Shown here: positions 10,231 through 21,031 of the stretch, piece after piece
How positions within the stretch are numbered: position 1 is the first letter of the stretch
Layout: the number at the start of each line of letters is the position of its first letter
DNA from: Prosapia bicincta
Taxonomy: Eukaryota; Arthropoda; Insecta; Hemiptera; Cercopidae
Direction of reading: 5' to 3'
Assembly: GCA_036971475.1 (NCBI GenBank)
Contig: JBAIZL010000003.1
Location: 84,538,542 to 84,602,541 of the forward strand
DNA length: 64,000 nucleotides
The notes under the pieces: model-generated
Database searches by the model: none
Told to the model about the DNA's origin: nothing
What the model saw: the letters and a program-made list of their open reading frames with translations, nothing else
Made by a program: the position numbers and the translations under genes

Positions 10231-13200
10231 TTTGGCTAATTTCAGTCTAAGTACAAATGGTTTTATAAATTCACAATCACTTGATTATGGTATATTTACT
10301 TATTTCTACGCGAACTCAATAAAAATTTACACACAATTTAATTTTGAAAAACAAAATTACCACGACAAAATTTACAAGCCAAAGTAGCCACACGTTAATG
10401 GTGTCAACTATAACATAAAAAGAACATTGGACTTCATGTTTTGGACAACTATAACATCACCTCGCTTTTTTTATGTTAAGAAATAAAATTGTAAAAAATG
10501 TAGGTTTAAAATTATTATCATTTTTATGAAATGTTACTATTAAATAAATGCTTGTAATTTAATAAATCTACTTACTAACCCTGTTTCAAAATTTTACTTG
10601 TTGGCTTGTTGGTTTAATAGATTTCTATTGGCTAAATAGTACATATGTTCTGGATTCTTCTGGAATTCTGTATTCTCTGTTTAAAATGCCTTATCAATCT
10701 TTTGATTTTGTCCTTGCACTCTGCTGGTTTCATATTACTTAATATTATGACTTTCTCTGTAATATAATCAGTTTTACTCAACCGTGTTTCTACTCAACAC
10801 TTTTCCATAATCTTCATCTTTTAAATCCATCTTGTACTCCTATTCCCCAATGCCTACTTAAAAATCTCTTTCTGAAAACTAGTAACCCATACCTTATCTC
10901 TGACTGGCTTTCACCATCTGCTATCCCTAGTTCTAATATCAGTAATACTTCCTAACATATTTTTAAGCCTTCATATTTGTGTAGTTGCTATAAACCTAAT
11001 GCCTTTACACACTCCTTTGTTTGTCAGCATTTTTTAAAAATATTTTGGTATCTCCTATTGATGATTGGATTGCTTCTCCTCTTATAACTCTTTCTTTTTA
11101 CTGTTAATTCTGGCTATCCTGTTCTAAAGTTTCTAAAAGTATTTTCCTTATCTCTGTCTCCTTTTATCTGCCTATTCCTCTCCCCCTTGTCAGCAGGAAA
11201 GTAATGGTTTATCCTTTGAAATCTTGCTCTGGTCCGATACCTGTAGGCTTTAATCGGGGTTATGGATTCTTTGACAGACACTTCTGACATAAAGACTATA
11301 ATTGGACACCTTGTGAAAATTACTTTATATAAAATGAAATAAAAATCTAATTGGAAAATAACAATTTTTTATTGATTATTCAACTAAATTATTAATTATT
11401 TGTTTCTTTTTATTTACAAATACTAAGAATTTTATTTAAAATATGGCCAAAACTCTGTTTATATTAATTGAACATTATCTTTTTCTTATTGTATACATAT
11501 AGAAATAATTTTAATTTAAGACCCATTGTTTTTGAATGAACATAGCTTCCCTGCCTCCCAACATGTATATCTAATTTCACAATAATGACTATATATTTTC
11601 CCTATTACTACATTAATATTTCTAGGTTATTCCCCCTATATATTGTATAACCTATATACAAGTCTGGCAAAGATTTACCCAAACGTTTGGTCAATTAATA
11701 CATTAGCATTTATTTTACATATTGAAACTCTTTTACTTTACCATAATTATAATAATTCTATTATTTATATTTAACCAAGGAGAATTTATATCATTTGTTA
11801 AGAAATAAAGCCATAAAAAACCTTTTTTATTCACTTACTTAATCTCTCTCCATTTCCTAAAACGATTAAATGAAGAGACAATTTTGAAAAAATTAGTGTT
11901 TAATTTATTTAGCCTAATTTATTTATATAGCTGTTGTACGACTTCCCCGATGCTTACCCACGATTCCAATTTATGAATTTGTAGAAAATACTTACCAATT
12001 GAATTCACTAAAAGTAATGTTGAAAATACTATTTTACATTCATATGTCTTGGGTATTTCGTCATATCTCATATGTGAGATGAATTTCTTTTAAAATCTCT
12101 AATACTTTGTCTTATTATTATTATTGGCCACGAAATTATGTAATAATATATAACAAAATATTACGGTTTTAAAATGATGTGATGTTATGAATTATTTAAT
12201 CTGAATTTACTGTTTAATATTTTTATAAATGTTATTTTGAGTCCTAAATGTGTTGAATTTCATTTCAACATTTAGAAAATGTACTTAGAAATGACCTTAA
12301 AATACTTCACTATTTTGCCACTTGATCTGTCCTTGGTGTATAAAATGAATTGATTGGTAGTAAAATGTAATATGTTTACTCTTTATTATTGGTAATTTAC
12401 CAAATTGACTTTTAATATCAAGAGAAATGAATTTCGTCCCATGGGAAGGTTGAATCTTAATAGCTAAGATCTCTGTAACAGACATGACGCATCAACCATG
12501 TCCAAGTGAAGGCAGGCGAACAGAACTATCAGTTAATCTTAGTGGGCAGTTGAATTTTTGTACACAAATTTTCAAATGCCGGACACTGAGAAATTAACAT
12601 ATGTAGTCATAAGCGTGTGTAGTCTCAAATCTCTACTTATTCCACACCCAAAGTATGGTTCATTCTAAACTGCAGGATTTTATTGAGGTATTGGTAAATT
12701 TGTATGGGGAGATCATTATTGCCAAATGATTTAAAATAATCATAGTTATTATTTGATTATTAACTTGTGAATATAGACTTCAAATTGTTTATTAATTTGA
12801 TTTCTACCTACCTCAACTTAAATATTTATTGAAGTCTTCCTTTTTTTTCAACAATTGAAGTTAGAAATTAAATAAAACTGAATACTTTTTAACATTGAAC
12901 TCTTTTCAACAATAGTGACCTCCGTCTCAAAAAACCTTAAATTAAACACAAAAAGCTCTGTATATAACTAACCTATAGCCCAAAAGTCTGAACACTGCAA
13001 CAATAACTTCACTTTGAGTACCCAACATATGGGGAGGGGGGCTCTTAAATATTCAAGTTGTTTATTTTTTTTCTTGTACTATTCTTTATTGGGTTATTTT
13101 TAAAAGGACATATTTATTTTTAATAATCTTGTAGAAACAAATCCAGTCATATAAATTGTAAGAGTACATTGCTTTATAAACTTTTTATCATTTTACATTA

Positions 13201-13526
13201 TATAAATTTAGTGTAACTTATACATCTAAGGCCTACCAAAGAATGATGTTTTCATGACGTCAGAAGCCAAATGAAATCTACCGTTCATGTTTTCATGAAC
13301 TCAATCTTTTCAACACATATGTTCAGATATATCACATGCAATATACTGGCAATCTATCGCTAAGAGTATATGCATCATTCCAGATCCAAAGTGCAAAGAG
13401 AAATATAACCCTCCTCTTCAATATGAGTTTAGCTCCAAATAAAATGAGTCGTATTTATTATCAACTTTTAATACTAGATTTCCACTTTAAGTGAGTGTTC
13501 GTCAATTTTCATTATCGTATTTTTCA
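10231..13526. other. Non-coding arm with a faint coding relic
   Basis: This stretch is mirrored at 55,850-59,230. Between 10,640 and 11,290 the minus strand is purine-rich and reads like a broken coding sequence; the clearer copy is at 58,180-58,850. A 62-codon frame at 12,297-12,485 is interrupted in the mirror copy, so I do not treat it as a gene. The rest shows no gene. Confidence 0.45.
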
Positions 13527-13645
13527 AGCTGATGTGGGCAAGACAAGATTCCTCCAACAACTGGAATGTTGTATTTGTGGTCTATTTATCCTTATTGTTT
13601 AAAATTTATATTCAATCCAAATATCAAGGGTCTGTGGCTTGTCAT
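13527..13645 (+). repeat. Dispersed repeat, copy 2 of 3
   Basis: Matches 257-380 in the same orientation and 55,713-55,830 in reverse. It ends about 20 bases before the mariner insertion. Confidence 0.7.
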
Positions 13646-13666
13646 ACTACTAAATCACATCTTCTA

Positions 13667-14987
13667 CTAAGCGTATTTCTAAACTAAGAGCGTTTGATTA
13701 TATTCCCTCATAGTTCGCGTGCACGCCGCAATGAGCGCTTGCGTCACGTCCCGGCACGCCATGGCAACAACTACGCTCAGTTACAGCTGTGTAGCTAACC
13801 TGTGCGTTGTGTCCTGTGCTTGCAAAATGTTCAAGGTTATTAAATCGCCCGCCCCTTGCGAAGTTCGTTCTTTTATACGGTTTTTGTCGGCCAGAAACAT
13901 GTCTGCTGCAGAAATTCACCGACAGATTTCTGAAGTTTACGGTGCTAATGCACCGTGTGACGGAAAAGTGCGTAAGTGGGTTCGAGACTTCAAAGATGGC
14001 CGCGACAATGTCCATGATGAAACGCGATCTAGTCGTCTATCTCTAATGTCAGACGATTTGCTGACTTCAGTTGAAGCGAAAATTCGTGACAACAGATGCT
14101 TCACGATCACTACTCTCCCACACGAATTTCCGAAAGTTTCGAGGTCTATGATTTACAAAATTGTTCATTAAAAATTAAACTTTGAGAAACTATGCTCGCG
14201 TTGGGTCCCTAAACTCCTGAGGAGGAGGACAAACACAAAAGTCTCGAGAGTTCCTTGAATTTTCTGACTCGTTATGACGAAAATGGTGACGACATGCTGA
14301 GTCGGATCGTAACTGGAGACGAAACGTGGGTTTCGCATTTCACTCCCGAATCGAAACAACAAAGCATGGAATGGAGACACACGCAATCTCCCGTAAAGGT
14401 CAAAGCCAAACAGACTTTGTCACAGAGCAAGATCATGGCGTCCGTGTTTTGGGATAGGCATGGTGTTTTGCTGGTCGACTTTATGGAACGAGGAACGACA
14501 ATAAATGCAGAAGCCTACTGCTAAACTCTGAGGAACCTGAGCAGAGCGATTCAAAACAAGAGACGTGGCATGCTCACAAAAGGAATTTTGTTTCTGCACG
14601 ATAATGCAAGGCCTCACACTGCCGCTCAGACTCGAGCTGCATTGGACTTTTTTGGCTGGGAAGTTTTGGACCACCCACCCTACAGCCCCGACCTTACGTC
14701 GAGCGTCTTCCGTCATCTGAAACATCACTTGGGCGGCAGCCGTTATGACGATGACGACGAATTGAAAACGGCCGTGAATTCTTGGTTATCACAGCAGGCG
14801 GCAAGTTTCTATGAAGAAGGTTTCTAAAACTTAGTTGTGCAATATGATAAGTGTTTACAAAAACTTGGAAACTATGTAGAAAAATAGATAAAAGTATGTA
14901 GATTCTAAAAATAAAATTAGTTTTTGAAAATTTCTTTTTGTTTTTTTTTAAATTTTCAAACAGCCCTTACTTTAAGAATACCCCTCG
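13667..14987 (+). mobile_element. mariner element with TA target duplication
   Basis: A 1,321-base element, the usual mariner length. It is bounded by TA at 13,665-13,666 and 14,988-14,989. The first 30 or so bases and the reverse complement of the last 30 align as imperfect inverted repeats (GTATTTCTAAACTAAGAGC against GTATTCTTAAAGTAAGGGC), with a shared TTTGA behind them. The mirror position in the right arm (about 55,686) is an unoccupied site with one TA, which confirms both ends. The GC content is higher than in neighbouring sequence. Confidence 0.93.
13827..14827 (+). pseudogene. mariner transposase, inactivated
   Basis: Encodes a DD34D transposase in pieces. The start at 13,827 gives MFKVIKSPAPCEVRSFIRFL, then the helix-turn-helix region with AAEIHRQISEVYG and KVRKWVRDFKDGR. 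Later pieces carry TGDETWVSHF (first aspartate), VFWDRHGVLL, and LFLHDNARPHTA (second aspartate), followed by HPPYSPDL. Breaks seen: a TAA at 14,169, a frame change between about 14,200 and 14,255, and a TAA near 14,522. After SPDL the expected APSD carrying the third catalytic aspartate reads TSSV, so the triad is lost as well. Length from start to stop is about 333 codons against roughly 345 in the family. It cannot act. Confidence 0.93.
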
Positions 14988-14989
14988 TA

Positions 14990-15830
14990 TTACATTTTCT
15001 TTGTATTAATCAAATGACCACAGAGAGTATTAATCACTAAAATAGGTCTAATGTGTCTCTTCTGAAGTCCAACTGATCTACGCTCACATACACACCCTAA
15101 AGGATTTTGTGTTAAGTTCATTTATCATCCTAATAATTACATGGTTTTAATCCTGCATCACATATGAAACGTTTGAATTTTGGGGTGACCAATAGATTAA
15201 TTACAAATAGTTACAAATTATAACTAAACTTAGATACCTTGTCACCCGCACTCTCTCTTACATGGTTAAATGACTTAGATATTTTCAGAAACCTAAACGT
15301 CACCAGGCTCTAAGACAATCGGATTCATTTAAAATAAGAGCAACAAAGAGTTTACTGCTGTCGATTTATGTAGTGTAGTTGCTGCACAAATAGGTACTGT
15401 ACCTTGTACACTAATACTTATGGTCAATTTACTTCGTTCCTTAAATTTAAAAGCTTACACAAAACTTGTGTCCCTTATTTTATGAAAAAAGTACATCTTA
15501 TATCAAGAAGTAATAGAGTATATTCATAATTAAATGTTATAATGAGATTTTAATATAAAAGACGTTGGTCTTTTTATTTTACACTTGTTTATAAATTTTA
15601 TTTTCCTATAGATATTATGCTAATATCAGGCTTCATTAACATTTCTTCACAAAGTGAAGATCAACTACATTGTTTATAATGATCTTCTTTTAGTGATGAG
15701 CCATCACATAAAAATTACTATTAAAAAAAAAATCTGATAGGTATAATCAACACTACAGGAATTTAAGGCCTAAATATGATTGCAGATTTATTCTAATATA
15801 TTATGGACAGAAAGAGTTAATAAAACTTAC
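14990..15830. other. Non-coding arm sequence (intron 3 of the zinc-finger gene)
   Basis: Mirrored at about 54,240-55,667, where the right copy carries an extra block of about 0.67 kb. No gene was seen. Confidence 0.6.
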
Positions 15831-15900
15831 GAATATTATCGAAGTTAGTAGGCATGGCTTCTGATATAGATAAATGATCTTTAGGCTCAGGTTCAACTAT
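15831..15900 (-). CDS. Zinc-finger gene exon 3 (left copy)
   Basis: A 70-base internal exon on the minus strand. It is preceded by a GCATTTCAG acceptor and followed by a GTAAGT donor. It encodes IVEPEPKDHLSISEAMPTNF plus DNI and one spare base, which pairs with the two leading bases of the finger exon at 3,110 to give a histidine codon. Acidic, proline-containing linkers of this sort are usual between the N-terminus and the fingers in arthropod C2H2 proteins. The right-arm copy (54,164-54,233) has the same splice sites but four amino-acid differences. Confidence 0.8.
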
Positions 15901-16386
15901 CTGAAATGCGTAGAACAAAAATTATAAATATTATTTTGAATGAATAAACAATAAAATATTAAGTATAACAACAACAATCACTTGCCATTATTTATTAATG
16001 CTTATATATTTGTTATTGATATTCTTATTAAAATCATAACAAACGTTTTAAAAAGTAAAAGTATATTATTTTCAAAACGTTTACCTATAACGTTTTGATT
16101 TTATTTTCAAAATATAATACCTGTAGGCCAAAGTTTTGGGATCTACTACAAATATTGGATCTAACTCCAATTATGTTGATGTAACTATTGACAAATAAGG
16201 TTTTATGACATAATTATATAATGAAAAAGGTGATATAGGCTCAGAGCGAAGCCATAATGTTGCTGGTTATAAACATATTCTACTTACTGGCTATAACAGC
16301 AACTATAACTGTTTCCAAGCAATATGCAACCAATTGATTTCTTCTGGATGTTTTTTAACATACTATATATATGCTGTGATTTGTTT

Positions 16387-16394
16387 GTCTATAA
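16387..16394. repeat. hAT target-site duplication, left
   Basis: GTCTATAA here is repeated exactly at 18,329-18,336, right after the conserved hAT terminus. Eight bases is the standard hAT duplication length. Confidence 0.75.
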
Positions 16395-18328
16395 GGCATA
16401 GGTTGAACACTGCTTTTACCCCTAGTAAGTAGGCAGGTAAAGGTGCAATCTGTGCCGCTTGCTATTTACCTCCCCGTCCAGTCGAGTTATACATGCCATT
16501 TTGTCAATGTTAACCTGTCTGTTACTTATCGTTGCATTTTGTTTGGAAGTGAATCAGTTTGTTTTACAATAAGTCAAGAATGGAAGTGTCAGAAGAAAAC
16601 AATTTTTTTTAGGACAAGTGGGAAACAGAATACTTTTTGTAAATAACAAGGCCGATTAACCTCAGTGTTTTAGTGTTTTTAGTTTTACTGTATATGCAAA
16701 ATGAATATAACCTCAATTGTCGTTACAGTACACACCATGCTAGCAAGTACAAAGGGTCGGACTTTGGTGATGAAAACACTCTAATGACTTCAAAATGTTT
16801 GATTTTCATAACAGACTGTCACTAGAGGGGTTGAAGAAATAAGTAACCGTCTATCAATTAAATTAAGGGTATTATTTATAGTTCTATTTAAATTTCTCTG
16901 GCATTGGATTAATCCACAGATTTAACAGATACTGCCCAGTTGTTAAGTTTTAACACAATTGTGGACAAGAATTTTACAATCAATGAAGAGTTGTTGGCAT
17001 TACAGTCATTGATACTACCAGAGGTCATTTTTGTTGCACATATGAAAGTAATGAATAGCTGTGGACTACAGCTGAATATTCTGTCGACTACTGTAACAGA
17101 TGGCGCTAAAGCTATAGTTGACTCTCATCTAGGCATAGTTGGCTTACTGAGAAAGGCTGGAATCAACTGTCCATCATTGCATTGTATTATACACCTGAAA
17201 ACCTTATACGGAGAGACTCTGGAAATGGAAGATACTAGGAAAACTGTTATGAATCTGTAAATATGAAAGGGAGGACTGGTCGTTGACCCATAGAAAATTC
17301 ATGATTTTTCCAGAACTAGACACATTGTATGGTAATTTAACACTATTCACGCTGGTTAAGCAAGGGAAACTGCTTAAACAGATTCTTTAATTCGAGAAAA
17401 GAGGTAACTGATTTCCTCAATGTACATGTCAACACACCTAGCTCCTTCAGATTTTCCAATCTAGCTTTAAAAAACCCAATCTCGTTCATTTTTAATCATG
17501 GAAGAAATCCCAACCAGTGATTTTAGTTTTTCCATACTTATATCAGATATGCTTCTGGAATCTTTCAATAAATGTTTTTTTTTTAAATTTTAATTAAATG
17601 CGGTCGCATCTTTTCTTATTTACCAATCCCATGTCTTGTGATGTTTCACAGCAAGATCTCAACAATCAATTAGAGCGCTGAGACATGTAAAGTGACCCAT
17701 TTTTCCAGACAAAGTTGGTAACTAGTAATGCATTTTGGAGTCTATTGCCTGAGGAGCAACATCCCTAACTACGTGACTATAGTAGGAGAATATTTTCAAT
17801 ATTTGGAAGTACATATCTTTGTGAGTGCACCTTTTCAACAATTAAATTTATAGAATCAACTCACCGCAACAAACTGTCAGACAGCTATCCATCTTCGAAA
17901 TCTGCTATAGGTTGCAACCACTTGAAATCAGATTGATTTTGATGAACTGTTAAACGATTGTGTCCGTCCACAGTGTTCTCATTAAGCGAAGTAGATACAT
18001 ATCGACGATTTTAAATTTAAATAAATTAGAAGTTTTTTTACCAATATTGTGTTTTGATAAGTGTAAACAACATGATTATATAACAACTACAAATTTCATA
18101 TTATACTTATTTTAATTCGTTGTACATTATGCTTGATATTAAATGTATATGAAAATACTTTGCATAACGTATATTGATTCATATTATTTCATATACGACA
18201 GATACTATACCATATACGTATTGCTTACATTTTGATTATTGATGTATGTGGGGAATTAGTTGTGTGGCATTCGTCTTCACTGAAAATATTGAAGTGACCT
18301 TTTAGGGTTAAGAAGTTGGCCATCCCTG
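16395..18328 (+). mobile_element. hAT element, decayed
   Basis: A 1.93 kb element ending in GTTGGCCATCCCTG, the reverse complement of the common hAT terminus CAGGGATGGCCAAC. It is flanked on both sides by GTCTATAA. The left terminus is degraded (GGCATAGGTTGAACAC). It is mirrored in the right arm only from 52,500 to 53,656, where the 3' third is missing. It predates the inverted duplication, because both arms carry it. Confidence 0.85.
16580..17963 (+). pseudogene. hAT transposase (BED-finger type), broken
   Basis: Pieces of a hAT transposase of the ZBED/GTF2IRD2-like group. They are an N-terminal MEVSEENNFF and DKWETEYFFV at 16,580-16,640; a BED-finger end, EYNLNCRYSTHHASKYKG, near 16,703-16,757; a catalytic-domain segment open from 16,922 to 17,260 with DTAQLLSFNTIVDKNFTIN, TVTDGAKAIV and HCIIH; and the C-terminal dimerisation block (STYLCECTFSTIKF, then HRNKLSDSY) around 17,800-17,890. 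Stops and frame changes separate the pieces. The intact family protein is about 600 residues. The right-arm copy keeps only the first three parts. Confidence 0.85.
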
Positions 18329-18382
18329 GTCTATAACATGATGGTTTTCCTCATTTTTGGTTTGTAAATATTAATCACTTAA

Positions 18383-19406
18383 CCCTTAGCACTCGACTGT
18401 CGGAGGAGCTGCGCCAAGCGTATATTGCAGTTTACTCGTATGTCGGGGGTCACCCGACACGATTTTCAAGTGCCTATAACTCGTCTGCGGCGAAGCCCAC
18501 AACATTCAATCTTTTACCGTTTGGTGCTGACAGTAATGTGAACTAAGTTGAAAATGTCTAGGAATATGTGAGTCATCACAAAATCTAGTTTGCCACTACG
18601 TTGTAAGCTGCAAGAAGGTTTTGCAGGTTATTTGTTTACTGGTAATTTACCGTGGCTTCACCTGCAAATAGTGATTCTGAAATTCCTGATCTTTCACTTG
18701 ATCCAGATTTATTAGAATGTATTTCAGTTTCATAAACAAAATAAATAAACCAACAGGTATTTGTAAATATAACCAGTTTATGGGCGGTGTAGATTTAGCT
18801 GTTCAATATAATAAACCGTTTTACGAGACAAACAAATAAATGGTGGAGGAAAATGTTTTTCTGGCTATTAGATGTAGTAAACAGTTTTATTATCTATAAT
18901 AACAAAAAAAAGGAAATGAGAGAAAATCCTGTTAAACAAAAATAGTTTTGCCAAAACTTGGTGAGGGAACGCATTGGTGATATCAGGAATAAAACATATA
19001 GTAAAAGGGGTCGGCCATCAACTACTGACAAGGAAGAGAGACTGAATAGGAAATTACATTCTTTTCCAATGATAAAAGTAGTTCTAAAGATTGTGTAGTT
19101 TGCAGTAACAGGGCGATAAAAGGAGGTAGAAGGGAAACAGTTTTTCACTACAAAACACGCAGCAGAAAACTAGAACTTCATCCGGAAGACTGTTTTCAAA
19201 GATATCATACTCTGCAAAACTACAAATAAGATAATAAAATCATGTACATACAGAATTCGTGAATAAAAATAGCTTTGTTTACTAAAATCATGTAAGAGAA
19301 AAAAAGGTTTCCATAAATAATAATGCAACTTGCAGGTGAGGAACTTGCCTCAATTTAATTACAAGTGGGGAAGCAAAGCATGTTAAAAACATTCGAGCGC
19401 TAAGGG
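18383..19406 (+). mobile_element. piggyBac remnant with TTAA flanks
   Basis: A 1,024-base block flanked by TTAA at 18,379-18,382 and 19,407-19,410. Its termini are inverted repeats: CCCTTAGCACTCGA at the left and TCGAGCGCTAAGGG at the right. TTAA target use with CCC/GGG termini is the hallmark of piggyBac elements. The element is internally deleted compared with a usual 2.4 kb or longer copy. Confidence 0.92.
18757..19229 (+). pseudogene. piggyBac transposase C-terminal relic
   Basis: The C-terminal third of a piggyBac transposase, with stops and shifts. Readable parts are YNQFMGGVDLAVQYNKPFYE at about 18,769-18,828; WLLDV and NSFIIY near 18,860-18,900; and RGRPSTTDKEERLNRKLH near 19,006-19,060. 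A cysteine-rich end follows: C-x2-C with NRA, then LELHPEDCFQRYHTLQNYK ending at a TAA at 19,227-19,229. The N-terminal DNA-binding region and the first catalytic aspartates are absent, so the copy is non-autonomous. Confidence 0.87.
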
Positions 19407-19460
19407 TTAAACGATAGTTTATGACTATCCGAACTTTAGTTTTCGAAGTTTCCGCAAATT

Positions 19461-19465
19461 AGGAT
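19461..19465. repeat. BEL/Pao target-site duplication, left
   Basis: AGGAT is repeated at 24,032-24,036 immediately after the 3' LTR. Five bases is the usual length for BEL/Pao. Confidence 0.9.
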
Positions 19466-20261
19466 TGTTCGAGTCAGCGCTCGAAGTTTGAACGTGCTAC
19501 GTTGATCTATCTATTTAAATCGCTCAGCTGTGCCCTGACGGTATTGGTCACGTGATTTCTGACCCACTAATCGATATATGGAACAAGTATTGATTTTTTC
19601 ATGGTGACCTCTCTGAACCCCCTCCCTTCTTTTCTACGTACTTTCCGCTTCAACACTGAGCAGTATTTCGTCACTCGACTAGGTCAGTCCTGTGTTAAAC
19701 CGCTCCGCTTATTCCGCATGGGCTTTGTTTCAGACAATTTAAACGTACCGCATTCATTCAATAATATGTGCGTAAGGTTCGGACCGCGTAGATGAACATT
19801 TTGAACTATATTTCGCCGCTATTGTTAAAGTGTCGTTCGGTTACACCGGTTGTGCAAACTAAGTGCGTAGCCGCGCGTTAAGAACTTAAGTGCCTTGTAA
19901 GGTAAACTTTTACTTGTTACTCATGATTTAAATTGAGTTTTAGTTACGTTACTGCCGTCAAGACTTCTCTGCAGCATCCGACGACCACAGTACTGTGGAA
20001 GCTTCAACCCCGCTCCTTCGAAGGCTACTTACCTAGGGTAAGTGCTTAGCTAAGGCTTAATGAGAACTTGTATTTTATATTCATGTTAAATTCAGTGTCG
20101 TCGTGCTTTTATTTCTAAATGACTAGATTTTGCTTAGAGCAGTTATTAAACTTTCAATGTTAATTGTGATTCACGATTGCGCAACTGCAAGTAACCTGGT
20201 AGGCAATACTTTTGCCGCCCCGCGTTTCATTTCAACTTTTAGTCTCTCTACAGACTAATCA
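19466..20261 (+). repeat. BEL/Pao 5' LTR
   Basis: 796 bases, TG...CA. It matches 23,228-24,031 with a few substitutions, and lacks the 8-base insertion that the 3' LTR has near 23,793. A 63-64 codon open frame present in both LTRs has no recognisable product. Confidence 0.95.
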
Positions 20262-20262
20262 T

Positions 20263-20280
20263 TGGTCCCCACTGGGCCGG
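20263..20280 (+). promoter_or_regulatory. Primer-binding site (candidate)
   Basis: TGGTCCCCACTGGGCCGG begins one base after the 5' LTR. It starts with TGG, the complement of a tRNA CCA end. I did not assign the tRNA. Confidence 0.65.
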
Positions 20281-20524
20281 ATAGTTTTGAATTATTTCAG
20301 CTTAATGGTTCTCTTAAATTTTTTACGATAATTTATATCAAGGTCAGATTACGCAATAAGCCACGTGGCTCATAGTGGTATCGATCGATACACGATTACG
20401 AATAAGGAAGTGTTTATGTTTATTACCGCTTACAAACTATATACAGTCCACTCTATTAACATTGTTTGAACTTATTGTGAGTTTAAAATTTCAATTGATT
20501 GTGTTTTAAAAATTTATTATTAAA

Positions 20525-21031
20525 ATGGAGATTAACACAGAATATTACTTGTCTAAGTTGAAAAATATTGTAGGCGAGTTGGAACAAGTAAAAAATGTGC
20601 TTAACGACAAAGAAATACCAGAAGGCCTCGCACGGGAAATTCGACGTATTCAGTCCAATTTCATTGAAACTTTTGATATATTGGAAAAAACGTTCGCCAG
20701 TCAGGTCGCCGATCTTGCTGAAAACGCATTTAAAATTAAAAAGCAATTTCAGGATATGTATTTGCCAATGTTGGCCAAATATCCGAATATTATTAAGACT
20801 GAGGTGAAGTCAACCTCGCATATTAACCCCGGTACAAGTTCGCCGAACTTACCTAACCTTACAATGCCTAGCTTTTCAGGCAATAGTAACGAATGGACGG
20901 ATTTCATAACAATGTTTGACTCAATGGTGAATGGCAATCACAGTATTAATGCCATACAGAAATTTCAATATTTAAAGTCAGCGCTTAAAGGAGACGCGCT
21001 AGCCATTGTCACCGGACTTAACAATATCTGA
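20525..21031 (+). CDS. BEL/Pao gag, N-terminal part
   Basis: 168 codons starting at an ATG 264 bases after the LTR. The first 100 residues are a helical, coiled-coil-like region. They are followed by the conserved gag core of the family, LTMPSFSGNSNEWTDFITMF and KFQYLKSALKGDA, at residues 115-160. The frame ends at a TGA at 21,029, while the homologous protein continues one frame over in the next entry. BEL/Pao gag and pol are normally one frame, so I read this as a one-base frameshift, although a programmed shift cannot be excluded from sequence alone. Confidence 0.85.
   Translation: MEINTEYYLSKLKNIVGELEQVKNVLNDKEIPEGLAREIRRIQSNFIETFDILEKTFASQVADLAENAFKIKKQFQDMYLPMLAKYPNIIKTEVKSTSHINPGTSSPNLPNLTMPSFSGNSNEWTDFITMFDSMVNGNHSINAIQKFQYLKSALKGDALAIVTGLNNI

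Noticed and set aside
12297..12485. 62-codon minus-strand frame
   Set aside because: The mirror copy at 56,827-57,013 is interrupted by a stop, and nothing about the peptide is recognisable.
13719..13826. Upstream extension of the mariner transposase frame to 13,719
   Set aside because: Similarity to the family begins at the methionine at 13,827; the upstream codons are the element's 5' untranslated region.
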